Positions 25,473 to 38,560 are shown, counted from the first letter of the stretch. The stretch: 64,000 bases of DNA from Promerops cafer (GCA_013398275.1 VZSE01012476.1:1872610-1936609); one strand, 5' to 3'. Notes: a model not told the origin generated them from the letters alone. A program made the numbers and translations.

Positions 25473-26080
25473 GTATTATACTATTCCTACATGTGTTGCT
25501 GCTCTGCAACACAACTTGCTATTATAAAGCTGGAACGTGCTGAGATTGCTTTCAGAAAATCAAGGCACTAATTTAGTTTAACATTCTTCTTGTTGAAAAG
25601 ATTGCCAACAAATTGTATTTTTAACTAATAATTTAATAACCAACTTCTGGTTTGGGTTAGGGGTTTTTGTTGTTGTTTTAAAAACTGTTGTGATGGCTTT
25701 GACTGACTGAACAGCCCAGCTGACAATAAAGGAAAGGAAAAATAATAATAAAAAAAATTAAAGCTGACTTTGATGTATTTTGCATTGAAGAATTTCTGAA
25801 GTAGGAAGGGAAAATGTCAGACCTTAATTCCTTCTTGGTTTCTGTGTTCTTTCTTCCAGAGACAGCAAAATGTAGAATGTGTATATGCAACATCACTAAT
25901 AAAGTTGAACTCTTCAACAACAGATGAACTGACAGGTGTAAAATTTCTTTCTGGGTTTTTTTCTAGGCCACTTTATGCTAAACAGCAATATGCTACCATC
26001 TACATAGAAAATGGACTGCACACTTTCGTGTACCTAAAGGAAAAATTTTTTCAATCAATGACAAAAAATAACATTTTGAA

Positions 26081-26211
26081 ATATGTATATACATATATTT
26101 GTATTTATGCAGAAACATATACACACCACACACAATATATCTTATAAATATATATACACACATTATATATATATATTTATATATATATACATGCACACAT
26201 ACATATTTCCA
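26081..26211. repeat. AT-rich microsatellite (TA/TATG/CA mixed)
   Basis: Long alternating purine-pyrimidine stretch dominated by TATATA with interspersed ACACAC and TATG steps. Open frames of repeated Y, I, H and C codons on both strands are artefacts of it. Confidence 0.9.
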
Positions 26212-26463
26212 TAATTATGTGAAGATTTTTATACCAGAGTCATCCAAGTTTGGAGAAGAAAGTTAGGAAAAAGCAAATTATGATGCAAGTATTACTCATT
26301 ACCCTCTTTATATCATGAATTAAATTAACCACAACCTTTTCTACTATAAATATTAATACTTTCTCTGAATCTGGGGTATGAATTTAAAATAAAAAGTGTC
26401 AGGCTAATGTTTTCTCTGAAAATGAAGCTTGGCTGTTCCCGTAGGTCCATTTTTGCAGGTATG

Positions 26464-26529
26464 TAAGCTCTCACTCACATTTAATGCTACTTTTCACCAG
26501 GCTAGCATATGTGAGTGAGAACTCAAGCT
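26464..26529. repeat. Imperfect inverted repeat / hairpin
   Basis: TCTCACTCACAT at 26,469-26,480 pairs with ATGTGAGTGAGA near 26,509-26,520, giving a 12-bp perfect core. The flanks AAGC/GCTT and ATGCTA/TAGCAT extend the homology imperfectly around a loop of about 28 bases. Confidence 0.8.
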
Positions 26530-26952
26530 TTGCTTTCCTCTGGATTGATAGCTGCACTCCTTACAGTGAAATCAGATGATAAAATCTCTCAGGCATCATC
26601 AATCTTTCAGCACCTAACCACAATTGCCCTTTCTCCTGGGAAGAGGGCGGACTTTCCCACACTTTACTGAGGGATCCCTTCCCACTTTCCTGAAAATTTC
26701 TACTGACATAAAGCAAGGAATTATTAAGGACATGTGGGTATGCCTTTGACATGCAGCTATTTATATTTAAATAAGCCTAATAGATATGCTTGGATCTGCT
26801 TGTCAGATTCTATAGACCCTACAAAGAGTATAAATACAAAGTGTTTTCAAGGCTCTCATCTAATTGGCATCTTTAAAAATATAGGAATTATGCCAAAAAC
26901 AGCCTGAAAATGTTCTCCTCCAGATGCTTTCCCTCAAATTCTTATACACTTG

Positions 26953-27693
26953 CCATGGCTCAGCACATTTCTGGAAAAGCTGGCAGCCCACGGCTTGGAC
27001 AGGAGCACTCTTTGCTGGGCTAGGAACTGGCTGGATGGCCAGGCCCAGAGAGTGGTGGTGAACAGTGCTGCATCCAGCTGGTGGCCAGTGACCAGTGGTG
27101 TCCCTCAGGGGCCTGTGCTGGGGCCAGCTCTGTTCAATATTTTTATTAATGACATGGATGAGGGAATTGAGTCTTTCATCAGTAAATTTGCAGACAACAC
27201 TAAGCTGGGAGAGTGTGTCAACCTGCTGGAAGGTAGGAGGGCTTTGCAGAGAGACCTGGAATGGTTGGATGGATGGGCAGAGTCTAACAAGATGAAGTTT
27301 AATAAGTCCAAGTGCCAAGTCCTGCATTTTGGCCGCAATAACCCCCTGCAGCATTACAGGCTGGGGATGNNNNNNNNNNNNNNNNNNNNNNNNNNNNNNN
27401 NNNNNNNNNNNNNNNNNNNNNNNNNNNNNNNNNNNNNNNNNNNNNNNNNNNNNNNNNNNNNNNNNNNNNNNNNNNNNNNNNNNNNNNNNNNNNNNNNNNN
27501 NNNNNNNNNNNNNNNNNNNNNNNNNNNNNNNNNNNNNNNNNNNNNNNNNNNNNNNNNNNNNNNNNNNNNNNNNNNNNNNNNNNNNNNNNNNNNNNNNNNN
27601 NNNNNNNNNNNNNNNNNNNNNNNNNNNNNNNNNNGGCTGGGTTGGACTTGATGATCTTGGAGGTCTCTTCCAACCTTGTGATTCTGTGATTCT
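26953..27693 (+). mobile_element. CR1 LINE, reverse transcriptase region, interrupted by an assembly gap
   Basis: The plus strand is open for about 139 codons through the CR1 ORF2 reverse transcriptase: FLEKLAAHGLD, RNWLDGQAQRVVVN, SGVPQGPVLGPALFNIFIND, then FADNTKLG and KMKFNKSKCQVLHFG. The catalytic F/YADD box reads FADN, so the second Asp is lost and this copy cannot be active. After the N run the element resumes in the 3' UTR (GGGTTGGACTTGATGATCTTGGAGG) and ends with TGTGATTCTGTGATTCT followed by an A-rich stretch. It is younger than the other CR1 copies here, judging by the intact frame. The left edge is a 5' truncation point. Confidence 0.94.
27370..27634. other. Assembly gap (265 N) inside the CR1 copy
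   Basis: An unbroken N run. The missing CR1 segment, from the region after HYRLG in ORF2 to the terminal 3' UTR, is normally several hundred bases longer than 265, so the gap length may be an underestimate unless the copy carries an internal deletion. Confidence 0.98.
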
Positions 27694-30600
27694 ATTCAGA
27701 AAAAACAAAACAAAACAACCTGACTCTGAGAAGTCTGTAGGTCTTCAATTCTTCTCCTCTCAGCAGAACCCTTGATACTCTCCTGATTTTTAATCCCACT
27801 CTACAGCATATCATCCTTTTTTGAACACAAAATGGCAAATTTGGCATATAAATTAATGTAAACAGCTAAGTTAGACAAATTAAATTTAACCAATAAGAAT
27901 GAAGCTTGGGTGTACCTACTTTTTTCCTTGGGAGAGGTGTGCTCAGGACTGTGTTGTACCTGAAGAAGTTAGGTTCTCTCTAAATCTCACTCTGATAGGT
28001 GAGAGGGTAAGCAAGGGGAAGTTGGCATAGTGAGTTGTACCTAGCCTGGTGTTCATAAACATTTATTTATCTTCGCATACACAAAAGGAAGATAAATTCA
28101 TTTTCTGTAGCTTGTGTATTACAGACACTCCTTTATAAATTATATAAAATCAGTGGCTACTGGAAATAACCAGAACATGAGGTACTTTGGCTGATTTTTA
28201 CATCTACCTAGAATAAGTACAGTTAATAAAAACTAAACCAAAAACAACCCAACAAAAAAATTCCTTTTTCTTGTTAAAAGTTTCATTCCTGCCCCCACAA
28301 AACAAATTTTTAAAAAGTTCTATTGGGGTATTCATAGGATTAGACCAAAATTTGACATTACAAGGTGAAGACAGCATAAAAGATTCTAAGGAAAAGATCA
28401 GGGAATAGGCAAGGAAAGAATAAATAATCAGACATGGAGTAAGTAACATCCATTCTCTAGCGTATATGTGGCCCTTTCTAGTAATTTGTCCACAGAAGTT
28501 TTTCTAGTCTGGTGCTACAGGCTCTGCCTTTTGTAATGTTGCCTTTCCCACTGGCACTTGCAGCCTTTTGGGAGAACCATCACAGCTTCACTGGGAACAT
28601 CTACTCTGTCTACCTCTCTAAAGCTACCTTAAGGATCACCTCAAAGCAGCATTCCTGTTTACATCAGGGTACACCACGAAAGGGAAAGTAGTGGGCTTGT
28701 TCAACCTCTCCATTGGAATGAACACACTCTGTCAGAAATGTTCTCTAAAGAGGGGGGCATGATGTTCATTGTGGGCGGCCAGACATTGCTTCCCTGGAAA
28801 CAAGATGTGGGAAACTGTGCGTGGGAGTGACTCCTCCAAGCCTGCAGCACTCGGAATCATCATGCCTTCAGAAACGCGATATGGATCTACTTGCAGAGAT
28901 CCATACACTCCATTTTTAGGAACTTTTTAAAGGATATTTAAGACATGCCATACCCAAAGCGACAGAAGAAAAAACGCTGTAAATAATGGGAAAGACGTTG
29001 AAGGTGTCAGATATAGCATAAGGCAGCTGGTGGGCAGCAATATGACATGGAAAGAAATGGACTAGAGAAACAAGTCCCAGGGTGCCCAGTCTAAAAGAAC
29101 TGACCAGAGTTTATCCATGCCCAGTACTCTGAGACATGCAAGATCCAGCATTTATATGTTCTGACCATAGCTTTGTGATATGCAGCATGATATGTAAAAA
29201 CACTATGACTCCTGCATAATACAGAAAAGATGGACAGTTGTGTTTTAAATACTATTCCTTGTTAGAATTTTGAACAAACTAACAAAAATAAGATGCTTTC
29301 TTGTATAGTTCAAAACATTCTAATTTTCCAGATGTTTACAACTCAAATGGATGAGTTTGTTGAGAGACTTCCAATTTCTAGCCCCTGTATCCTCTCTGAT
29401 GGAAGACTGTGGATCTGTGGAAGCAACTTGTAAGTTCTAGATACATATTGCTGAGGGAGGGATATAAATGACATTTTTTCCTTATTTCAGCTTAACACCA
29501 AATTATGGCCTAAAGTGGAGCCATCTAGATGTCTTCCCTGCAGAGTCAGCATCATCATTAAAAATAGAGCAAAGGAGTATAAAAAATTATATTGAATTAT
29601 ACTTTTACCAGCATACATGATTGTTCAATTCCAGATTAAACCAATTTTTTTTCTTTTGTTTATCTTCTGAAGTTGGACATAATATTTTAAAAGAAAAGGA
29701 AGTACGCGTTTTCTAATGCAACAGAAACACTGAAATATGCATCCTGAAGTAGAATAAACATGCCATAAAATATTTTCTAAGTGAAAACAAATGCCAAACG
29801 TGACAGAGTCAGCAAAGTTTTGGGTTATAGCTGTTGTTACATATTCAAAAATCTGGCATTCTGAAAGTTTATATTACTTTGTCAGATGCACATTAAAATA
29901 AATAGCAGCTGGTGGAGACAAAGGACTGAATTTCTCTGCTTTCCTACCATTTCATTCTCATGTTGTCATAAACTACTCTAGCACTGTACATTTCCTGTTA
30001 CTGTGATGAAGCAGTTTTACTATCTTTGCAAATAAATATTAGGAATTCCATTAATTTTAATGCATTTAAAATCTTACAGCCGGAGGGAGATTCTCAAGAG
30101 ATTTGGTGTTGTCCATCATTCCCCCTTCCCCCACATGCACTTAATGCAGGACAAATTCTCCTCAATCAGCCTGAGTTACTGTCTAATAGAAAGGTATTTC
30201 ATACCCCTGAACAACCTTCTCCATGATTTCAATACTTAGAGCCTTACAAACCTTTTAGTAACATCTGATCTAGACCTTCATTTCTAGAAAATGTTTCTTT
30301 GTGTCTTTCCATTAGTGTAAGGGTATCGAAGCACAAGGAGTCACAACGGCTTCTTTTTAGTAGCAGGGTTTTTACATTTGAAAACTGTTCACATACCTGT
30401 TCTCAAAATGTGCATATCTTGGTTTAACAAAACCAAGCAGACAAAGCAGAGCACAACCAAGGTCAGGTGTTCCACACCTTTGCTCATCTTATTGATATTG
30501 CAGATCAATAAGATCTATTCTGTTTGCAAAGGTATTGTGTTCCCAAACCCACACTTTGTATGGGACTCACTATTCAAATTAGATCCTTTAGACTGTACTG

Positions 30601-32566
30601 ATTCCCAGCCTCTATTTATTCATCTTGTATGATTTCTTGTTGGGCAAAACCCTGCACTTGCATTGACCAATCCTGATGTTCACTGAGTTTTAATTATAAA
30701 CCAATACCATTAATGTAAGTGCTGAAAGCACTTGACAGATCTCTATGAAGTGGGAAATGGGCACCTTAAGAGGAGTTCTCTAGAACAGTATTTATCCAGC
30801 TGCTAAGGGCATGTCATGTGTAAAGAACTTGAGTTGTATCACAACTAGTTTCCCTTTTATCCTCTAGACCAGGTTACCTGACAAAATGTGAGTACTGCTG
30901 ATTCTGGCCAACTTTTGAGCAACTCATTTTGGCAGTTCCGATTCAGAATATTCAATTACAAAGACTTCAAAGCCTATTTAGAGTAGTGAGAGAAAGAAAA
31001 AACTTTAAAAAACACCTTCTACTGTTTGGTGTTGCCAAACTTAGACTTATGGTGTCCATAAAAAGGAGGCAATTGGAAATGTCCAGATAGTGGATCATTG
31101 GGAAACAAAACTCTTTGACTGATGTTTCTGCAGTAAATGGCCAGACTGATGGATAGAAAAGAAGGTTTTTCTCTTATGAATCCTACTAAGGATTAGTAGG
31201 CCACTACTAAGCCTATTAATGCTGAGTAAATGTTAAAATTGCCCATAGCACAGAGCATTCATCTGAGAAGTGGGGATCTACTGAGTATTTACTGCTGACT
31301 TTGCAACAGGCTGCCAATGGTCTTCACTGAAATGAAGTTCACCAAGCTTGCTTAAAGGCAGGTCAGTGATTTTTAGAGTCACCATCATCACTTAGGGAAG
31401 AAGTGGCAGTTTTATAACACTAATAGCCCAGCTGGCATCCTACTGGCATTTCTAGGAGAAAGCCAGGCATTTGTAAAAGTGATGAGCTGTGTTAACTTCA
31501 CCAGACTTAGATAAATCCTTGTCGTTCCTCTGCAGAAAGAGCACAATAGAGATAGTGCTGACACACAGTTGTAAAGTATACTGATGCTGAATTATGCTGT
31601 TGATAGGGAAGAGAAATAGATTGCACATTAAAAATAAAATGTGCAACTTTGCAAAACTTGGTTAGTTGACAAGCTCCATTTCATTTTTATATGTGAACTG
31701 TAATCATGTATAAAGTAAAACACATCTTCCTGATAGGCATACTTACTTTGGAAGAAAACAGTGGAAAACACCAATATCCCATCAGGTTATATTGGTTTTG
31801 GTACTACTAATTCTTTTGAATCCTGACAGTTCTGAGCCTGTAAAAGAGTATTATTATAGCAAAAAAACAATTTCAGTAAGAAAAAGACCAAAATAACCTC
31901 TTGGAACTTTACTTCTAAATAATATTGGTTTTCCCTGGAATTTGTTGCTCATTTGTTGAAGGGGAGTAGTATAGCAAACACAACTATATTGTTGTTACTC
32001 TGCTGCTGTACAAAAGGTAGCATTTTTATAAATGATTTTTTCAGGTAGCACAGATTTCTGGGTTATAGGGGAATACAATGAATACCACAGTACTGATGAC
32101 AACTGAAAACAATCAATACAGATTCCAAATTTTGTATCCAAGCAGAAGAATCACTATCACTCTGTAATGGTTCATTTGAGCTGCTTGCCACGTGTTCTCA
32201 CATAATCCAAGGGGACAGACAAAGGTGCAGTAGAAGAATGTTATGAATTATGAATTATGATGGCTATTCTTTAGTTTTTTGTTTTTTTTTTTGTGGTGAT
32301 TAGAATCCTGAAAGAGTAAAGTGGCAGTTGAACAGATGGCAAACTGGTTGTCTGCCAGTGAGACCACTGACTGTGTCCAAGAAGGCATCTCTTCATACAG
32401 CTGCAGGGTTTCTTTCAGGAGCAATCTAGGAGTAATCTAATATAGGGGCTCCACTAGAATGGTTCAGTCAGCAAACATGATCAGGCAGCTATACCTTAAT
32501 GTGTGCTTTAATTTAGATGAAAACAATTGTTATCAGAAAGCTTCTGGTTAAGTGAAACTAACAGGA

Positions 32567-32670
32567 ATGAGAAGGAGAGGAAAGGACAGGAGAGAATGGA
32601 AGAAGAGGGAAAAATGGTGGGGAGGGAAGGAGGAGCAAAGGAAAGGAAAAGGGTAAGAGAAGGGGAAGGA
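32567..32670 (+). repeat. Polypurine tract, GGAA/GGAGA-rich
   Basis: About 100 bases almost entirely A and G on the plus strand (GAGAAGGAGAGGAAAGGACAG...AAGGGGAAGGAATTG), with only a few T/C interruptions. No coding meaning. The mirror pyrimidine strand is in the sense direction of the opsin intron. Confidence 0.8.
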
Positions 32671-33658
32671 ATTGTGTGGTACAGTCAACTCTTGCTCACT
32701 TATGGTGTGGTACTTGGAAATTCAGAGCTCACGTTCTGCTTCTGAAACACTACCTATATACACAGAGTTCTCAGTGGTACTCTGTATGGGCCAGGATGCT
32801 TTCCAGCTTGGATCATATTATATTAATCATATTATATTAATCTTGAAATCTGGGATTTCATCTTGAGTGTCTGAATATAGTACCAAATTTGAAAGATGGT
32901 GATATTTGAATGTTGGTTTCTGAGGATATTTCTCTAACTTTTCATCTCTCCTTGAACACTACTTCTGTAGCTCTGATAGCCCTTGTTACTCTTTTTGCAA
33001 CTTTTCTGGTTTTCTTATATTCTTTTCAAATGGATGACCAGTACTCTTTTCAATATTCAAGTTTATACAATGGTATAGCAACACTGGGGATGTTTCTTTC
33101 AATCCCTTTCCTAGCAATTTCTAACATCTTATTTAGTCTGATTTTCCTAAATAGAGAACTGAATTTTTCATTAAATTGCTCTCACTCTGCCATGTCTTTG
33201 AAGGGTGATAACCAAGAGCCCTTTGTCATACATGTAAGTATATATATGATGTAGATTGAGTTACTTTGCATAAATAACTGCACCTCGGGTGCTGTTATCA
33301 CCTGGTATTGCCCACCTCACCCTTGATCTCTGACACTGCTGACAAAGCTACACACACACCTTGTTCTTAGCTTTCCTGCTTCAGACAATTGTTGTTGGTC
33401 ATTGTCCCTTGCTTTCCTAATCAACTGTGCTCACTTCCCAGCTGATGATCTCCATGGATATTCACTGTAAGTCTACTAAAGGAGGCTGTAACTATTGAGG
33501 ATGTCACACACTAAGGATGCACATTCTGCACATGGCAAGCAGCCAGATCTGTGTTTCACTCTCTCAATCTGCAAACTAATACTACTTCCAATTGTATAAT
33601 GTATCCTGTATTTTGCAAGGAGGGGATTGGCACTAGTAGAATATTTTTTTACAACCTA

Positions 33659-33679
33659 TTTTTTTTTTTTTTTTTTTTT
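33659..33679 (+). repeat. Poly-T run of 21, followed by ACAG
   Basis: 21 T residues in a row, preceded by a shorter T run, then ACAGCC. On the minus strand this is a 21-A run. It could be the tail of an old retroposed sequence, but no parent sequence is recognisable. Confidence 0.85.
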
Positions 33680-34151
33680 ACAGCCAGGATAAATCAACAC
33701 AGATATTTTTAATAATTCTCTATAATTCCTTCGAATTCTAATTTCAATAGGGTCAATACATCTAGGACAATCAGTGCCCAGATATAAACTATTCTAGCAA
33801 AGGTTCACTAACAAGTCCAACCCTCTTCATGTCAGTATTTATTAAATATAGACATTGCAAGTTCAGCTCACTTGTGAGCAACACTTTCATTTCTGAGTTT
33901 TGGGACAGAAGAATTCTTCACAGTGCAATGAGTAAGTAGGGATAGATATAATTAGAGCCAGTATAAAACCTGTCCAGTGTGAATTTAATGACCTCAGAGA
34001 TGGTGTAGTCATTGTAGTCACAAAATTCCACCATTCTTCTGGAAAGGGTGAAACTAATCGAGCAGTACCTGTACCTTCCTAAGGAAAGGTCAAAGTAAAA
34101 AGAAGAATGAGTTAACAAGACGATTCAGTAGGCTGGAATTGTATTTCTCTT

Positions 34152-34549
34152 AACTTGACATTTAGACTGAATTAACATCCTGAACTTACTCGGCAAGCAA
34201 TGGAGACCAAAGCAAATACATTTAATTATATATTGAGAAAATCCAAAATGTTCCAGGCTGACATGACTAAGCACCTACTGAGCCTTGACCATTCTGGAGC
34301 ACAGAAGCATAAGCAGGGCAGAAAAGCATTTATACTGCTGAATACAGAAAGGAAACATACAAAAAGAAAATTTTCCCAGGAGTAGCACACAATTAACGAA
34401 AGGCCAAGGCCAGACTACCAATGACAGTTACAAATTTTCTTCAGAAAGATTAAAGATTGATGCAGAAAGGCCAAGTTGGAGCAATGTGAAAGTCAATTCT
34501 TTCAACTTGACATTTTTACTGGACTAATATCCTGAAGTTGCTCAGGGAG
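34152..34549 (+). repeat. Diverged direct repeat, about 46-bp units 352 bases apart
   Basis: 34,152-34,197 (AACTTGACATTTAGACTGAATTAACATCCTGAA...) and 34,504-34,549 (AACTTGACATTTTTACTGGACTAATATCCTGAA...) align without gaps at roughly 80 percent by eye. A further repeated phrase, GAAAGGCCAAG, occurs twice between them. It suggests an old local duplication or the termini of a small decayed element. Confidence 0.6.
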
Positions 34550-36184
34550 TGAGAGAGAGAAAAGTATCAGGTAAGGCCTTTAAGGACTTTTATTGAGCTC
34601 TTGCAAGCCATAACAATAGACAAAGTAAAAAAAAATATTCAAGGTGAATTTGTTAAATGAACTTTCCCAGAGATAGGTGGTTTTGAATGCTCAGTTCCAT
34701 GTTGAGAGTACCAGTGCAGAGCAGAGTGCTACTGGTATTTAACCAGGGATAGATGCAACTGGGAACTAGTGGCAATATTCATTTTATTTTCTGTGCAAGG
34801 CACTAGCTTGTATGCAGTGTTTTACAGACATATAACCAAATTTTTAAGTATGTTTAATGGGACTGCCAATGGGAATAAAAAAATGTGTATACAATGTGCT
34901 CCAGGTAGGGAAAGTTCCATTTTTTATGGGAGTGTTTTCTCAATTTCTGTTTGTCTGGTTGTTTTTTAATTTAGCCTCAGAATATTTATGAATTTTTTCC
35001 TTTTTAATTTCTGTGCAGGTCGGTTTTATTCAAATTTTGTTTATATTTAATCTTTAATAGGCCAGATATAAGTAGCAAGATCTCAGGTAAATGGAAATCT
35101 ATCTTGCCATGTTTGGGGCAGTTTCAAGTGAAGTGTTATATTACCAGATAAAATTAATATTACAGCCTTCTGAAACTGCAATGTTGTGCCTCTTCTGCCA
35201 TGTAGGTGACCAGAAACAAAACAAATATTGCTGAGATCCCCTTAGAAAACACCTTACATGCTTTTTATTACTTTAGAAGCTGTTTAGTTGACAGGTCTCC
35301 CATTTAAATTCAGATTACCACTCTGAAGTACAGGAGAAGGTCTGGAATATACCCTAAGGCAACCCTAGCACATACTCATCTGTGATTAATTTAGCTGCTT
35401 AGCAGATGTCAGTTGTACTACTAAAAGTCAAATAATCACCCATTCATTGAAAGCCCAGGTGACTTCACCTCAAGCCAGAGACCACCGTTTGTTGTTTTAA
35501 GATGCATGTGGTGTAGACATTTTAAAAGAAGAACCATGGAAAAAAAAAAAGCTTAGTTAACAGGGAAGTGAAGTCTCAGGACTCTAAACACTATAAATTA
35601 TGAGTGAATGTTCACTCTTCTTAGTTTTTTACCTTGAAATAACAAGGGAAGAATGAATTAAGACCACAAAGAGGACAGTGGTTAACTTACAATGAAAATT
35701 GTATGAAACAGAAAAGTTGCAGAGTCAACAGATCAAAAATAACTTGAGCAGTAGAATAAAACACCTTATACATTTTTCTCTGAAGGAAACACTGGCTAAT
35801 TAAGACTTACCTTTTTCTTTCCTATCCTTTTCCTGTGCACAGGGATATTGTTTTACTGCATAAGGATTCCTGAGTTTTTTAATATGAAGATCTTTATAAT
35901 TAAGCAGCCGAAGAGTGCATCTAAAAACTGCATTACTAATGAAGTGAAATTCAAATGAAACATCTGCCTAATAAGAAGAAATGTAAAACTGTCTCCATAA
36001 TGTTATAGATGGGTATCATTTCTCCTGGGAAGGTTCAGACAAGCACTCCTTCAGTAAAGGAAGCTCCCCATAAAGCAAGTGTTAGGGGCAAACTGGAAAG
36101 TGCCTGAACGGTATCTCTTTTCTTCCAGCAGGAGCAGAAGTTTTGAAAAGGTATATGTTAGTACTTAATTTTAAAAAGCCTCAG

Positions 36185-36395
36185 AAGCCTCTACTCTACA
36201 TAGTTCACAAGCGTGGGTTTCGCTCTGCTGGAAGCTGCTCTCCGTCGGGTGCAGTGCGTTTTCCCAGACCCGTCCAGGAGCAGCCTCCTGGCCCACACAA
36301 ACTGCACCAATTCTCTGCCGTGGCCAAGACAGTGGCCATGACCACAGACTGCTCCCTTCCTCCTGCTCCAGCCTGATCTTCCCACTTATTCCCCT
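36185..36395. other. GC- and CpG-enriched patch inside the opsin intron
   Basis: A 200-base island with several CpG dinucleotides in otherwise AT-rich intron. Both strands are open for 70-100 codons, a common side effect of high GC. No domain or motif is recognised. It could be a decayed repeat, a processed-gene relic or an enhancer. Confidence 0.4.
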
Positions 36396-38510
36396 GCCAC
36401 ACGTTACAAACAAACAAACATTGTTATTCACCCAGCTGACTGCCCCAAGCTGCTGTGCTCTAAGGTTATATTCTACCAAGGCTAGTAACTAAAAGCACTT
36501 AGAGTATTGGTCATCAATTATTATTGACTCAAATTAATCCAATGATGCTTGAAATAGAAACCTGTGTTTAAAATGTTATTGGCCCTATTTCTGCTATAAT
36601 TTTTCACTTGTGACAGTGGCCCTCACTTCACTATCAGGCCCACTGAAATAAGTATAGTACCTATGGCAAGACAAAAGATAGTTGTAAATTGAAGTATGAC
36701 CCCAGTTTCAATCTACTACAGACAGCACAGGCTAATTTCCACTGATTCACCACAAGATGGGGACAAGTAGTCTGCAAAGAAGCAACAATTTAATCAAGGG
36801 GAAGAATTCCATAAAATATCCTGGCTGTTTATTTTAATAACAAAGGGGAAAAAAACTGGTAAGTATAGACCTATAAACCCCCCAACAAAACTTGTGATAA
36901 TACAGATTTGGGTTGACTGCATGAACATGAGAGAGAACACATTCTTAGAACATCAAAATTAGTGTGACTTCTTAACATTTCTTTGCTGTAATGATGAGGC
37001 AAAGTGAGCTGAACACCAGTATTTGCACCTTTACCCTTGTTAAACCCCAGGGAAAATGAAGTATAAAGTGCATGTGATAGCTGCGTGTTTATTATCACAC
37101 CACATATTCATACGGAGCAAGATGGAAAGATGGAGAAGGTGGGAAAAGCTAGAAGCACAGAAACTCTCTTAACATTCTATAAGATAACTGCACTGCAACA
37201 GCAGTGTTTCCTTGGCAATTTACAGATCAGCTAAGGTCAAAATAATTCCTAGCATGACATATTTGCACTGGGAAACTGATTCACAAAAATGAAAACATCC
37301 TGTGGGAACATGCAAAATCGAGACATTTCTGGTGTTATCCAAGTGTCCCTGGGCTTCTTTTGCTCCTTGACAATATGCCTGACAGAGAACAAAAAATGCC
37401 CAGCCTTTTTACCTCACAGAGCTGTTTTATTCAGGACACTGGCTCTCACAGGCATTTTAGGCCATCAGCTCCAAGGATTTCCAGGATCTTTGGTTCCATT
37501 TCACTTTGGCTAAGCACTGCTGTACAAGAGTATCAGAGTGGTTTCAGGGTCAAGAGGATATTGTTTTATTTTTAACATCTAAATGTTCCAGAGGAGGATT
37601 ATGTAAAAAAAAAAATACTGATGAATTGCTGATCTGTGAAAAATAGTGAGGTTAAGATTTGTGTTGTGTGTGTCCCCCTTATTCAAGAAAAAAAATATCT
37701 CCACCAAAAATCTCTAACTGGAAAAAGACCAGAAAATCTATTTCTCAACCAGGTCTATTTAAAGTATTATCCACATTTGTCTGAAGTCAAGAAAGAAAGC
37801 CAAAATCCTAGACATTCATGTGCACTCAAAGCACTTTTTCGTACAACAAGTTGCCTTTAAAGAAAAAAGGAAAATTCCAGTTTTCATAACATGCACATTT
37901 ACGCACAAATTAAAACTAAACCTCCTTGGAAAAGGAAGGCATGGAATAGGTGCATATTTTTAAAAGCATGAATAACTGTGTCCATTCTACTGCATAAAAC
38001 TACTTCACAAAGTGAGATAAAGCTCTTGTCCCTGATCATCCATGCTGCTTAACTGACAACATGCTGGGATCCCCCATAGTTTTGCCTCAGAACTCTCTAA
38101 GAAGGTGCCCAAAAATATCACTGGCAACTTCCAGTAGATGGCATGGAAAAGGCTGCACCAGGTTTGGCTCCATCCTTTCTACATAGACCTTCAACTCTGG
38201 GCATGGGCTTGCACTCACACACACCTCTGCTTTGCAGACCAGGGTGTAGCATACCAACTTTCAGCTCCCCACTAGGGGAGCACACAATTCTGTTGAGCTG
38301 GAAGTCAGCCCTTACCTTATTTTAGACACTTTGGTTTTGGCAAATAAAGAAGATATGAACGACCATCTTTGAGGGACATGTAAGGTCGGGAGGATGCTCA
38401 AGGCCAAATGCTGTGTATTATGAACATAGGCAGCTTGTACTATTTGTTTCAGGGTCAAGGAAGTTTCCTGACCACGTAGAAACATGTCAATATTGCAAAT
38501 GTAGACTTAT

Positions 38511-38560
38511 CTGCATGCATGCCCCTGCATGCAGAGTCCAGCGAACGCATGCAAAAAAAA
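38511..38560. repeat. Cluster of GCATGC/TGCATG palindromes
   Basis: CTGCATGCATGCCCCTGCATGCAG then CGCATGCAAAA: several overlapping TGCATG/GCATG words on both strands within 50 bases. (U)GCAUG is the RBFOX splicing-factor recognition word and would be present in the opsin pre-mRNA. Confidence 0.7.

Noticed and set aside
32910..33254. 114-codon plus-strand frame with hydrophobic segments, membrane-protein-like
   Set aside because: Very T-rich, which yields F, L, I and S by composition alone. No motif, no promoter or splice context, and it lies antisense within the opsin intron.
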